Shown one piece after another: positions 30,366 through 36,951 of a DNA stretch of 64,000 bases; the stretch's first letter is position 1, and each line of letters opens with the position of its first letter. The notes under the pieces are model-generated. The model did not search any database. It was not told the DNA's origin and worked only from the letters and a program-made list of their open reading frames with translations. The DNA lies in NCBI RefSeq assembly GCF_014904695.1, contig NZ_JACXXN010000006.1:186001-250000 (forward strand). Reading direction: 5' to 3'. The translations under genes and the position numbers were made by a program. This DNA comes from Nostoc sp. MG11 (lineage in GTDB: Bacteria; Cyanobacteriota; Cyanobacteriia; Cyanobacteriales; Nostocaceae).

Positions 30366-31021
30366 TCGTACCAGTCCTCATCGTAATCACCAACTAATGA
30401 CCATGAGTTTTTTGGGTCAACTTGGTTGAGGACATCCACCATTGCCCGACCCGTGAGGACATCTAAAACTGAGTAATTACCAGCTGCTAGAGCACCCTCA
30501 ATTTTCCTCTTAAAGAAAGCTTGTTCTAATTCTGGAGTTCTGAGTCTTGGGTCAACGTCCTCAATGGAATAAATTGACTTAGGCTGCTCGTTACCTTCAA
30601 TCCATCGCTCGTGTTGGCTGTTGTAAAAATTACGCCAAGCTTTTTTTGATGGTGGATGGGGCGCGGTTTCAAAAAAGTCCGCTAGCTCCTTTGACCTCTG
30701 GAACCCTTCAGCATCGCAATGCATTGATTCAACCCACCCATCAGCCATTGCAAACCCCCCTTTGGTTGCAGCATCAGTTGCTACTTCATCAACACCAGCA
30801 CCCTTGGCACTGGCAATCAGTTGAGCGAGGGCCCTCGCTTGTGTAATGCTGAGGCGGTCTATATCAATAATCCACAGTGGTACATTTTTCCCTTCTGCAT
30901 CGATGCCTCTTTCCAGGGGGAATGGGTCACGCATGGGGAGAGTGCCGTTTGGGAATATCTCTAAAATTGGCTCGTAAGGATTGCCGGGCTTGAGTTTCAC
31001 CCAGGTGTCGTGTTTGGTCAT
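30362..31021 (-). CDS. conserved-looking protein of unknown function (219 aa)
   Basis: From ATG 31021 (MTKHDTWVKL) the protein has 219 residues; a longer frame would overlap the previous gene by 60 bp, whereas this start overlaps its stop by ATGA. Features: a Pro-rich N-terminal part (PGNPYEPILEIFPNG), WIIDIDRLSITQARALAQL, a Gly/Ala segment, an acidic C-terminus (GDYDEDWYE). No catalytic motif or membrane segment is visible. It is the largest product of the coupled cassette. I do not recognise the family. Confidence 0.65.
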   Translation of the reverse strand: MTKHDTWVKLKPGNPYEPILEIFPNGTLPMRDPFPLERGIDAEGKNVPLWIIDIDRLSITQARALAQLIASAKGAGVDEVATDAATKGGFAMADGWVESMHCDAEGFQRSKELADFFETAPHPPSKKAWRNFYNSQHERWIEGNEQPKSIYSIEDVDPRLRTPELEQAFFKRKIEGALAAGNYSVLDVLTGRAMVDVLNQVDPKNSWSLVGDYDEDWYE

Positions 31022-31260
31022 AAACTTCTCCGATTTTTCAAACGGTGATTGGAATAGCCCTCGGCTGCCTCCTGCCAAGTAGCCATAATCGAGATCGCAT
31101 TGTCGCCAAAGAAACTTTCCTTATCGCCATTGACCCAAATCACAATGGCTATGGGATTAGGAAATTCCTCAAATTGCACTTGGCGAACTTGAGCTAAGTT
31201 CAGCCATCCGGCAGTAGGTGTTTTGCAAGTGAACACAGTAGGAACTGATATAATTTGCAT
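31018..31260 (-). CDS. small protein of unknown function (80 aa), first in coupled cassette
   Basis: 80 residues with a beta-rich pattern (LNLAQVRQVQFEEFPNPIAI, then VIWVNGDKESFFGDNAI), reminiscent of small barrel or wedge-like proteins with the motif VNLAQVRQVxF seen in accessory genes of cyanobacterial mobile DNA. Its stop overlaps the start of the 219-residue gene. No firm family. The start MQIISVPTVF is the only ATG. Confidence 0.6.
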   Translation of the reverse strand: MQIISVPTVFTCKTPTAGWLNLAQVRQVQFEEFPNPIAIVIWVNGDKESFFGDNAISIMATWQEAAEGYSNHRLKNRRSL

Positions 31261-31340
31261 ACTTACTTAAATCCTTGGGAACAAGTATTTGAGTGGCGAT
31301 CGCCCTCCTTCCACAAAGCGCGATCGCCTAAAAATTTCAG

Positions 31341-31697
31341 TTAAAAACCACCAAGGGAAGCGCCGCCCTCTGACGACGTTTCCCCAGCTTCAAAAGGGAT
31401 ATCGGGATTGTCCTCCTTCGGTGGCTCGTCCTTGATTTTTCCAAGTTTTATAAGGTCTTGCTTGAGGTAGTACACCTCGTCAGACAATCTGTTTTTTTGT
31501 GCTTCTAAATCTAGAATCTGTTTCTGGAACTCCTTACCAATCTGAGAACGGATGTTGCGCTCAACCAATTCCATCAACTTCAAGATTGCAGCGTCTTCAT
31601 CATCTCCTTCTAGAACTTCAGCAAACAGTTCTAGGTGCTTGTTTTCGTAATTCCCCAGGTTTAAAACTCTTTTGTAGCTGACGGTTTTAAGTTGCAT
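31341..31697 (-). CDS. phage-type accessory protein of unknown function
   Basis: 118 residues. The N-terminus KTVSYKRVLNLGNYENKHLE with acidic EVLEGDDEDAA resembles small proteins encoded by many phages and mobile elements (pattern memory only). Residues about 55-85 form a coiled coil (QKQILDLEAQKNRLSDEVYY); the C-terminal 35 residues are Pro/Glu/Gly-rich and probably disordered. A nucleic-acid or protein-binding role is possible but not shown. Same strand as the coupled cassette, 80 bp upstream of it. Confidence 0.6.
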   Translation of the reverse strand: MQLKTVSYKRVLNLGNYENKHLELFAEVLEGDDEDAAILKLMELVERNIRSQIGKEFQKQILDLEAQKNRLSDEVYYLKQDLIKLGKIKDEPPKEDNPDIPFEAGETSSEGGASLGGF

Positions 31698-31788
31698 AAG
31701 TTTGTGATATTTTTTACTTGTCCAGGTTTCAAGTGTTTGAATCGATTTCAGAAGCGATCGCGTTGCCTCTTACACGATCGCTTTTGAA

Positions 31789-31929
31789 TTAGTCCTCTTG
31801 CTGCTTTAGTTCCTCCAATACCTGACTAGTCACTTCACACATAATCCGGCGCAACTCCTTGGCTATCTCCGGTGGTTCCCGTTTAATGGCAGATTCCAAC
31901 GCATTTAAAAGCTTTTCGTAAATTTCCAT
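31789..31929 (-). CDS. short helical ORF (46 aa)
   Basis: 46 residues from ATG 31929: MEIYEKLLNALESAIKREP and then helices rich in Glu/Leu (VTSQVLEELKQQED). A GGAGCA-type ribosome-binding site lies just upstream (31933-31938, read leftward). It belongs to the leftward series of small genes in the island. No family recognised; supported by RBS, codon pattern and position. Confidence 0.45.
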   Translation of the reverse strand: MEIYEKLLNALESAIKREPPEIAKELRRIMCEVTSQVLEELKQQED

Positions 31930-31965
31930 GATGCTCCTTTGGGTGATCGATGCATGAATTTTGAG

Positions 31966-32145
31966 CTATCTTTGAATTTCCTGGTGTTGCTCAAAAAGTA
32001 CCTGGAATGTTCCTCCCCCTTGGCGCAAAAGGCTCATGTAAGCATAGGCGTCTGAACGGGTACGCAATCGGGCAACACAGACATTGTGACCAGAAGGCAG
32101 ATATTGAAAAATTGCCCACGGTCTGATTTCATCGCGGTAAGTCAT
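31966..32145 (-). CDS. short ORF (59 aa) of unknown function
   Basis: 59 residues from ATG 32145: MTYRDEIRPWAIFQYLPSG, then NVCVARLRTRSDAYAYMSLL and VLFEQHQEIQR. The pattern of a short beta-beta-helix unit with xVARFRxRxDAxxY is common among small cyanobacterial hypothetical proteins. It sits directly after the terminator-like hairpin at 32168-32210, so it may start the leftward transcript. Confidence 0.5.
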   Translation of the reverse strand: MTYRDEIRPWAIFQYLPSGHNVCVARLRTRSDAYAYMSLLRQGGGTFQVLFEQHQEIQR

Positions 32146-32167
32146 AATTTAAATTCCAACGTTTTTC

Positions 32168-32210
32168 AAAAAAAAACACCAGCGCAGAGTTCCACCAACT
32201 GACGCTGGTG
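32168..32210 (-). terminator. intrinsic terminator or attenuator
   Basis: On the minus strand CACCAGCG pairs with CGCTGGTG (8 bp, 18-nt loop), followed by nine U. It lies between the 60-73-residue gene upstream (32441-32662) and the 59-residue gene, and would separate the two transcripts. Confidence 0.8.
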
Positions 32211-32440
32211 TATCCATATTTAGGAGAGGGAGCGAGCGCAGCGCGTTCACACGCGCGGGCGTCATCGGAGGAAATCGCCAGTATTTATAAACTGGCGAAT
32301 CAATGGTTTAGTACGTAGATTTGTTGTGTGATTGGCGTCTTTTATACCTCCAAAACGAGACAGCATGAGTTGTGACGCTCTGTGGTGAAGCTATCGCGCC
32401 AGGGAAATGTTATGTGTTCAGGAGTCAGGAGTTTAAATTA
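32211..32440. other. intergenic with hairpin
   Basis: 230 bp with no ORF. One perfect 8-bp hairpin, TCGCCAGT/ACTGGCGA (32275-32298, loop 8), and a GC-rich tract with GCGCG repeats (32230-32260) that resembles a fragment of a dispersed repeat. Confidence 0.45.
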
Positions 32441-32623
32441 CTACTCCTCATCTTCATCGTCGCGTCTCCCTCTCTCGTCGTCCGCTTCGATTTGAATTAG
32501 CACTTTGCCGTCAACAGGGGCGATCGCTCTGATATAGAATTCTTCCCCTTCATACTCTTCTAGAATTACTAGGGCGTTTTCTGGATGAGCTTGCAACTTT
32601 TCAATTAACTCTTTAGTTGTCAC
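32441..32623 (-). CDS. small acidic protein of unknown function
   Basis: 60 residues from GTG 32623 (VTTKELIEKLQAHPENALVI), or 73 from a TTG at 32662; no in-frame ATG exists. The unit TTKELIEKLQAHPxxALVI followed by beta strands and a very acidic tail (DDERGRRDDEDEE) recurs in small phage and plasmid proteins. The tail may mimic nucleic acid or bind basic partners (inference). It diverges from the ribbon-helix-helix gene. Confidence 0.55.
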   Translation of the reverse strand: MTTKELIEKLQAHPENALVILEEYEGEEFYIRAIAPVDGKVLIQIEADDERGRRDDEDEE

Positions 32624-32819
32624 TTTGGTTACTGGGTAAGTGTGCAGATTTAAGCAAAACAAATCACCGCCCGGTCAACTCGTGTCCGCGCTCCGTTTTT
32701 GGTGATTACAGGGTGTTTCCGCGCCGGGGCATAAAGCAGTGGCGCGGGTGAGTTGCTCCTGATGGGCCACGCAAGGTTTCGGCGTGGGGGAGCGGCGGTA
32801 TTGTGCAAAAATATAAAGA

Positions 32820-33029
32820 ATGACAGAAGAAACCACAGCAGAGAAAAAGACGATCAATGCGACTGTGAGAATGTCGCTTCAAGATTGGGAAGCGCTGAAG
32901 AACAAAGCATCCCAGTTAGGAATGACTCGAACACAGTTTTTTACCCAGATAGCGAGGGGAGAAATCAAGCTAGATCACGGGTTGCTCCTAGAGGACAAGC
33001 AACTATTGGGGGAATTCACCGTAGGCTGA
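32820..33029 (+). CDS. ribbon-helix-helix-like DNA-binding protein, possibly frameshifted
   Basis: 69 residues: a charged leader, then INATVRMSLQDWEALKNKA and SQLGMTRTQFFTQIARGEI, which fit a ribbon-helix-helix (strand-helix-helix) fold of small regulators. The frame ends GEFTVG after a run of five G at 33007-33011. A one-base change in that run would fuse it to the coiled-coil frame that continues to 33181. It probably regulates the divergent genes of the island. Confidence 0.65.
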   Translation: MTEETTAEKKTINATVRMSLQDWEALKNKASQLGMTRTQFFTQIARGEIKLDHGLLLEDKQLLGEFTVG

Positions 33030-33181
33030 GGGAATTACACGAAGCTTGCTTAAATCTCATTGACTCTCAGCAAAAGCAGCTTGAAACCAGCCTACATGAA
33101 AAGAAACAACTAACAGCAGAGATACACGATTTAGAGACACTCTTAGCTGAGACTTTGGACGACATACCAGATAACGAATAA
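33010..33181 (+). pseudogene. coiled-coil C-terminal part in the next frame
   Basis: About 56 codons reading RRLRELHEACLNLIDSQQKQ, then LETSLHEKKQLTAEIHDLET and LLAETLDDIPDNE, clearly coding in character (heptads) but with no start codon of its own. Joined to the upstream ribbon-helix-helix frame by a -1 shift or one extra G at the G5 run, it gives a single protein of about 120 residues. Either a frameshift mutation, a sequencing indel or programmed frameshifting explains it. Confidence 0.6.
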
Positions 33182-33214
33182 AGCCGTTTACCTCTCCGGG
33201 TAGACGGCTTTTTC
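33181..33214 (+). terminator. intrinsic terminator
   Basis: AAGCCGTTTACC pairs with GGGTAGACGGCTT (one G-U pair), followed by TTTT. It overlaps the stop codon of the preceding coiled-coil frame. Confidence 0.8.
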
Positions 33215-33281
33215 GTGAAGGCGATCGCATTCACTACACCACTGCGATCGCGCCAAACTTAAATACCTAGAAACTCAAGCT

Positions 33282-33530
33282 ATGAAAGTAACCAGAGAAT
33301 ATTACAAAAAATTTAAAGATAAATGCGGGTATCTCCCGATACTTGTATTCAGTGAACCCGCAGATAGTGGATTGAGTAGCATCACCAACTCAATCTATGG
33401 AAACTACCTTAACTTACTTGATTTTAAAATCGATACTCTTCGCTATCTGCTGTTACCTATGGGAAGAGAAACTAAAAGAGCAATCCTTTCCCAAACCGCA
33501 CGGCAGAGTATCCCATTCATACCGCACTGA
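33282..33530 (+). CDS. hypothetical protein (82 aa), overlaps the next ORF
   Basis: 82 residues starting MKVTREYYKKFKDKCGYLP. Residues 1-60 look protein-like, whereas the last 25, which overlap the next ORF, are doubtful. ATG 33282 follows a gap after the terminator. No family. It overlaps the 98-residue ORF by 134 bp in another frame, so either one start is wrong or one frame has shifted. Confidence 0.4.
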   Translation: MKVTREYYKKFKDKCGYLPILVFSEPADSGLSSITNSIYGNYLNLLDFKIDTLRYLLLPMGRETKRAILSQTARQSIPFIPH

Positions 33531-33693
33531 CCCCAGAAACCGCGAACTACAAGCCCAACTTCTGTCGATGATGCAAGGCGATGTCCCCGCGGCCAAACGC
33601 CTACTTTTACAGCAACGCCGCTCACAGCCGGGCAAGTCCGATAACTGGTACTTAGAAAAAGTAATTCGTGATCTAGACCGCGATCGCCACTGA
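33397..33693 (+). CDS. cyanobacterial mobile-DNA small protein
   Basis: 98 residues. The last 57 (YRTDPRNRELQAQLLSMMQG, then AAKRLLLQQRRSQPGKSDNW and YLEKVIRDLDRDR) form a strongly patterned module that I recall from many Nostoc accessory regions. The first 30 (LTYLILKSILFAICCYLW) look like a membrane helix but overlap another ORF, so the true start is uncertain and could lie nearer 33500. Function unknown. Confidence 0.55.
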   Translation: METTLTYLILKSILFAICCYLWEEKLKEQSFPKPHGRVSHSYRTDPRNRELQAQLLSMMQGDVPAAKRLLLQQRRSQPGKSDNWYLEKVIRDLDRDRH

Positions 33694-33713
33694 CTAATGA
33701 CTAATGACTAATG
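33692..33713. repeat. heptamer repeat ending in a start codon
   Basis: Three copies of ACTAATG-type heptamers directly before and including the ATG of the next gene, so the repeat array provides its start codon and untranslated leader. Confidence 0.75.
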
Positions 33714-33944
33714 ACCAAACAAAAATATCCCAGTCCAGAGGACAGAGCCATAACAGCCGTCACGCTTGAATTACACCAATTTATCGACTTCATCCACACT
33801 ATCGAACCCGAATTAGAAGCATCGGAAGCCATAGTGCTAGCAGCATTTATATTGCATAACTTGCCAGAACTATTTCAAAAAAACCCCGATCTACTCAATC
33901 AGATCCAAGAGATACCAAGGAAGATGAAGCTCAACCGCAATTAG
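33711..33944 (+). CDS. small helical protein of unknown function
   Basis: 77 residues, alpha-helical and acidic (ITAVTLELHQFIDFIHTIEP, ASEAIVLAAFILHNLPELFQ). The start codon belongs to a heptamer repeat and there is no Shine-Dalgarno. Part of the rightward small-gene series in the island. No family recognised. Confidence 0.5.
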   Translation: MTKQKYPSPEDRAITAVTLELHQFIDFIHTIEPELEASEAIVLAAFILHNLPELFQKNPDLLNQIQEIPRKMKLNRN

Positions 33945-33965
33945 TCGAGCGATAAAAAACCAAAA

Positions 33966-33998
33966 AGCCACCAAAAGATTTCGCAGTCATTGGTGGCT
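33966..33998. repeat. stem-loop between island genes
   Basis: AGCCACCA pairs with TGGTGGCT (8 bp, 17-nt loop). An A-run precedes it, so on the minus strand it resembles a terminator; on the plus strand no U-run follows. It separates the 77- and 246-residue genes. Confidence 0.55.
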
Positions 33999-34024
33999 CT
34001 CTGTAATTCAAACTATTAGTAATC

Positions 34025-34765
34025 ATGCCACAAAATTTACTAAAAAACAATCTTCCCTGGACGGAAGAACACGAAGCATACTGTTACCAACATCACATAC
34101 CCCCAGCCGCGAAATCTCTTTGGCAGTGGCTAATGAGGCAAGGGGAAATAAGTACAGAAATTGAGCCAGACTTATCAGAATTCAACACCTGGGTAGCCAA
34201 AGTGAGGGGTAAAGCATATACTCACAACTACCTGAAAAAAATGTTTGAAATACTGGTATCAAGCCGTGTTTTACAAGTAATAAAACGCTACTCCTGGAAA
34301 ATCTCCAAGTTACTTGTAAGACCCTTGGCGTGGTTAAATCCACTTAAAAAACGCCGAGAAAAAAACTTACAAAACAATAACTCAAGTTACAATTTAGACC
34401 CCTCAAACAATACTTCAGTCGAACAGGGGTTTAACAGCAGCAGCAATTCATCTACTCCAACCACAGCCGAATTTGAGGAGTTAGAAAGGCAACACGACAT
34501 ACTGAATGCTTGTGCTGAGTACCAAATATACTTTGACCCGAAAAAACCATCAACTCGCCAACTATTTGAATACGACCAGAGCGAAATCCAATCAGCCTTA
34601 AAACACTTTGTTAAACGTGGTGGCCATCAAAAAGTTCGGGATGCTCCTGCCTGGTTGATTGATTGCCTACGAAACTACTACTGGGACGATGAGACTTTTG
34701 GACTATCTGAGTTTCTTGTTTCTTTAGCTTCTTGGTTCCCGACCAAGCTACCTAGGGATTACTAA
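34025..34765 (+). CDS. winged-helix-like island protein (246 aa), possibly replication-related
   Basis: 246 residues in two parts joined by an Asn/Ser/Thr-rich linker (about residues 118-150). The N-terminal part (EEHEAYCYQHHIPPAAKSLW, YTHNYLKKMFEILVSSRVL) has the look of a winged helix or primosomal DnaD-type unit; the C-terminal part (IQSALKHFVKRGGHQKVRD, APAWLIDCLRNYYW) resembles modules at the end of replication accessory proteins. This is pattern reading only. ATG 34025 has no strong RBS. If right, it would be the island's replication or DNA-binding protein. Confidence 0.55.
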   Translation: MPQNLLKNNLPWTEEHEAYCYQHHIPPAAKSLWQWLMRQGEISTEIEPDLSEFNTWVAKVRGKAYTHNYLKKMFEILVSSRVLQVIKRYSWKISKLLVRPLAWLNPLKKRREKNLQNNNSSYNLDPSNNTSVEQGFNSSSNSSTPTTAEFEELERQHDILNACAEYQIYFDPKKPSTRQLFEYDQSEIQSALKHFVKRGGHQKVRDAPAWLIDCLRNYYWDDETFGLSEFLVSLASWFPTKLPRDY

Positions 34766-34785
34766 CAAGTATCTGCATAGAAAAA

Positions 34786-34808
34786 CTGCTTCCAGATTGT
34801 GGAAGCAG
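34786..34808. repeat. stem-loop
   Basis: CTGCTTCC/GGAAGCAG, 8-bp perfect stem with a 7-nt loop, between two rightward genes. Preceded by five A, so on the minus strand it would act as a terminator. Confidence 0.55.
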
Positions 34809-34833
34809 CGAACGTTAATAACCAAGTTTGATT

Positions 34834-35274
34834 ATGAAACAAACCACATTATTTGATTTAGAAGCTTTCACTAAGTCTTCAATCCCCGTTTATGATCCGT
34901 TTTGGGATGAGTTAGATGCCCCCCAACAAAGTCATAGTGTTGGGGGGCAAACTAGAGACTCCGAGTCTGCGTACAAAAGTGTTGGGGAGCAAGTTAGAAG
35001 TGATACCTTAAAATCTGCCCCCCAACACGATACCCATTGGATAGAGAAGTATTGGGTTGAGAGATGCTCAAATAAGTACTGGTATTATCGCTACTGTTGG
35101 ATGCAGGGAAGGAAAATTCACCGCTGCTACCTTGGAAGCGTGCGATCGCGCCAAGCGCAACACGGGAAGGAGATGGTAGAAATTGCGATCAGCGATGGGC
35201 GATCGCCTGTTGAGATTGAGAAACTAATCCGTCAGCAGCGTGATCAAGGGGCCCGTGAGCAACTACGTCTCTAA
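34834..35274 (+). CDS. island protein with Trp/Tyr-rich module (146 aa)
   Basis: 146 residues from ATG 34834. The first 70 residues are polar with the repeated peptides SVGGQ/SVGEQ and APQQ/APQH, encoded by four copies of a GTGTTGGGGGGCA element. The second half has WIEKYWVERCSNKYWYYRY, GRKIHRCYLGS and a helical tail (VEIEKLIRQQRDQGA). The compact aromatic module resembles small DNA-binding pieces found in cyanobacterial phage and plasmid genes (recall only). Its 3' end overlaps a leftward gene by 86 bp. Confidence 0.6.
   Translation: MKQTTLFDLEAFTKSSIPVYDPFWDELDAPQQSHSVGGQTRDSESAYKSVGEQVRSDTLKSAPQHDTHWIEKYWVERCSNKYWYYRYCWMQGRKIHRCYLGSVRSRQAQHGKEMVEIAISDGRSPVEIEKLIRQQRDQGAREQLRL
34917..35028. 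repeat. four copies of GTGTTGGGGGGCA in inverted pairs
   Basis: TGCCCCCCAACA (34917-34928) and its reverse complement (34938-34949) form a perfect 12-bp stem; a one-mismatch copy (34979-34991) and a further inverted copy (35016-35028) form a second pair. All lie inside the coding sequence above. Confidence 0.8.
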
Positions 35275-35536
35275 ATTTCCGCAACTCATCCCAACGGCGG
35301 CTATTAGTGCTTCCAGTACGGCTGTACTGATTGGGGTGAAACTCTGCAATTCTCATTTCAACAAACTGATCAATCGCCCGTAAGATCAGCTGTTGGTCTA
35401 GCTCCAGACCAGAATCTATTGCCCTGGCATATTCCAGAATTTTTGCAGCCAGTGTTATTGGCACTCGAATAGTTTGAGTTTTACCGTGGTTCCAAGCTGG
35501 CGTGAAGCTGGTGCTGTTCTGTCCTGGTCTTAGCAT
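35189..35536 (-). CDS. putative small DNA-binding protein (RHH-like)
   Basis: 115 residues. After a polar leader comes TQTIRVPITLAAKILEYARA, a pattern like the strand-helix of ribbon-helix-helix proteins, then LELDQQLILRAIDQFVEMRI. The C-terminal 25 residues come from DNA that also encodes the end of the opposite gene. ATG 35536. It may regulate the integrase transcript downstream on the same strand, by position. Family uncertain. Confidence 0.5.
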   Translation of the reverse strand: MLRPGQNSTSFTPAWNHGKTQTIRVPITLAAKILEYARAIDSGLELDQQLILRAIDQFVEMRIAEFHPNQYSRTGSTNSRRWDELRKFRDVVAHGPLDHAADGLVSQSQQAIAHR

Positions 35537-35686
35537 TGCTTGTACCTTGAAAGGCCTGTGTCAAGGCAGGATACAGCGTTTTTGCGGTCAATGCAATTAA
35601 AAAGGCGATCGCCTGTGAGCGTGCGATCGCGCGGCATCATGAAATCTTGCAATCTCAATTCAGGATATTCTCAAGAAGCTGCGTTG

Positions 35687-35845
35687 TCACGGAATACGTA
35701 GCGATGGTTGGTACAGCTCGTCTATTTCATCCCAAGCCTGATCAGCCAATGCCTCTAGCGCCTTAGCCAAATCTGCGGGGTGATCGAAGTCACCAGCTTG
35801 GAGTTTTCTGTAGAAGATTTCGATTCGTAAGTAGAGGTCAGGCAT
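35687..35845 (-). CDS. short ORF before the integrase stop (52 aa)
   Basis: 52 residues from ATG 35845: MPDLYLRIEIFYRKLQAGDF, then PADLAKALEALADQAWDEID. Amphipathic and acidic. It begins 3 bp after the integrase stop on the same strand, so it is the second cistron of the integrase transcript and could be an excision-factor-like accessory protein; that is inference from position, as no homology is recognised. Confidence 0.5.
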   Translation of the reverse strand: MPDLYLRIEIFYRKLQAGDFDHPADLAKALEALADQAWDEIDELYQPSLRIP

Positions 35846-35848
35846 AGG

Positions 35849-36424
35849 TTATAGGGTTGCGATCGCGCCTTTGATTCTGTCCCCGTCAATTTCCACATAG
35901 TGGCCAAGTGCCTTCAGGTCACGATGTCCAGTAATCGATTGAATCGTGTAAAGGTCTATTCCCTTGCGATGGAGCTTAGTGATAAAGCTCCGGCGGGTGC
36001 TGTGGGTACTTATGCCCAAGGCATCCAAACCAGCTCGTTCCACAGCTGCACGTAAAATTTTATCCGCCCAACGTACAGTAATTGGCTCGTTCCCCTCACG
36101 GCAGGGAAACAGCCATAAAGAATCGGGTTTGTATGCCCGCAAAGACTCCAGTAGAACAGAATGTACTGGGACTTGGCGAGTTTGGCGCGTACCATCCGGC
36201 GCGGCCTTGCGAGTGCGTGCGCGGAAAGTAATGCAGTCATGCGGTAAACCATTGCTCTGGTAGACATCCTCAGTTCGCAGCTGAACCAATGCCCCCCAGC
36301 GTTCCCCGGTATACCAAGCCAAGTCTAAAAGCAGTTTATATTTTTGGCTTTTTATCTGCTTGCGGATTTTAGAATAGTCCATGTCAGATAAAATAGCCGC
36401 CTTCCCATTGCGGTTATTTTTCAT
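35849..36424 (-). CDS. minimal tyrosine recombinase/integrase
   Basis: 191 residues, essentially only a catalytic domain. Catalytic set: R42 (TGERWGAL), K73 (ARTRKAAPDG), H141 and R144 (HSTRRSFITKL), H167 (SITGHRDLK) and Y176 (GHYVEID). All six positions are present, so it should be active. The N-terminal core-binding and arm-binding domains of phage integrases are missing apart from about 28 residues. It would catalyse site-specific insertion or excision of the island. Its promoter region carries three ATGTTCCG-like sites shared with the divergent operon. Confidence 0.9.
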   Translation of the reverse strand: MKNNRNGKAAILSDMDYSKIRKQIKSQKYKLLLDLAWYTGERWGALVQLRTEDVYQSNGLPHDCITFRARTRKAAPDGTRQTRQVPVHSVLLESLRAYKPDSLWLFPCREGNEPITVRWADKILRAAVERAGLDALGISTHSTRRSFITKLHRKGIDLYTIQSITGHRDLKALGHYVEIDGDRIKGAIATL

Positions 36425-36640
36425 TCTCTTTCAAGTTTGGATGTTCCGGTTTAACCAATTGCAGTGGTAAAATCGGAACATTTTTAATTTTAGTTATTAG
36501 TAAAACTTGGCTCAATCCTAGGCGTATCAATGCTTTTAGCACCTCAGTGATTGTTCCGAATTTACATAAAACTGGTACATTTACATATTTTTATGCAGTG
36601 AATAAAACGGGAGAGTAACTATTTAAAAATCCCCAAAGAT
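36425..36640. promoter_or_regulatory. divergent control region with three ATGTTCCG-like sites
   Basis: 216 bp between integrase (-) and the seven-gene operon (+). ATGTTCCG at 36441-36448, its inverted copy CGGAACAT at 36474-36481, and TGTTCCG at 36552-36558. The first pair forms a spaced palindrome 17 bp from the integrase start. These look like operator half-sites for one regulator controlling both directions (inference). Confidence 0.5.
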
Positions 36641-36946
36641 ATGACAGCAATAAACCTAGCGACTGACATCCCTTCACAAATTAATACAGTCGAGAAACTG
36701 CATAGCTGGACAGGTAACTTACTGGCAAATGTTAATCCTGCTCTGATGGTTATTGAAGGTGTTTCTTATACGGAGAGAGCCGCCCAGTGGGGTAGATTCT
36801 GGATTCCGGCTGACGTTAAAACACGAGAAATTATTCGTTTGTCGCTGGCGGTCAGCGCGGACTGGACAAATGGCTCTGGCAAGCCTTGGACGTTTGTCCA
36901 AGAACTCAGTACCACAGCTATCCCTGCGAATTTCAAAGCCAATTAG
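36641..36946 (+). CDS. operon gene 1, small beta-rich protein of unknown function
   Basis: 101 residues: an Ile/Leu-rich start (INLATDIPSQINTVEKLHSW), then VNPALMVIEGVSYTERAAQW and GRFWIPADVKTREIIRLSLA, which look like a beta-sandwich or carbohydrate-binding-type fold. No signal peptide or membrane segment. It opens a rightward operon; the next gene starts 5 bp after its stop. No family recognised. Confidence 0.7.
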   Translation: MTAINLATDIPSQINTVEKLHSWTGNLLANVNPALMVIEGVSYTERAAQWGRFWIPADVKTREIIRLSLAVSADWTNGSGKPWTFVQELSTTAIPANFKAN

Positions 36947-36951
36947 CAATC

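Noticed and set aside
32753-33009. N-terminal part of a 142-codon frame
   Set aside because: Its first 85 codons are antisense-like, Arg/Asn-rich noise overlapping the RHH frame; only the C-terminal coiled coil is coding.
36886-36951. Earlier ATG for the 908-residue protein
   Set aside because: It would overlap the first operon gene by 61 bp; ATG 36952, 5 bp after that gene's stop, is the natural start.
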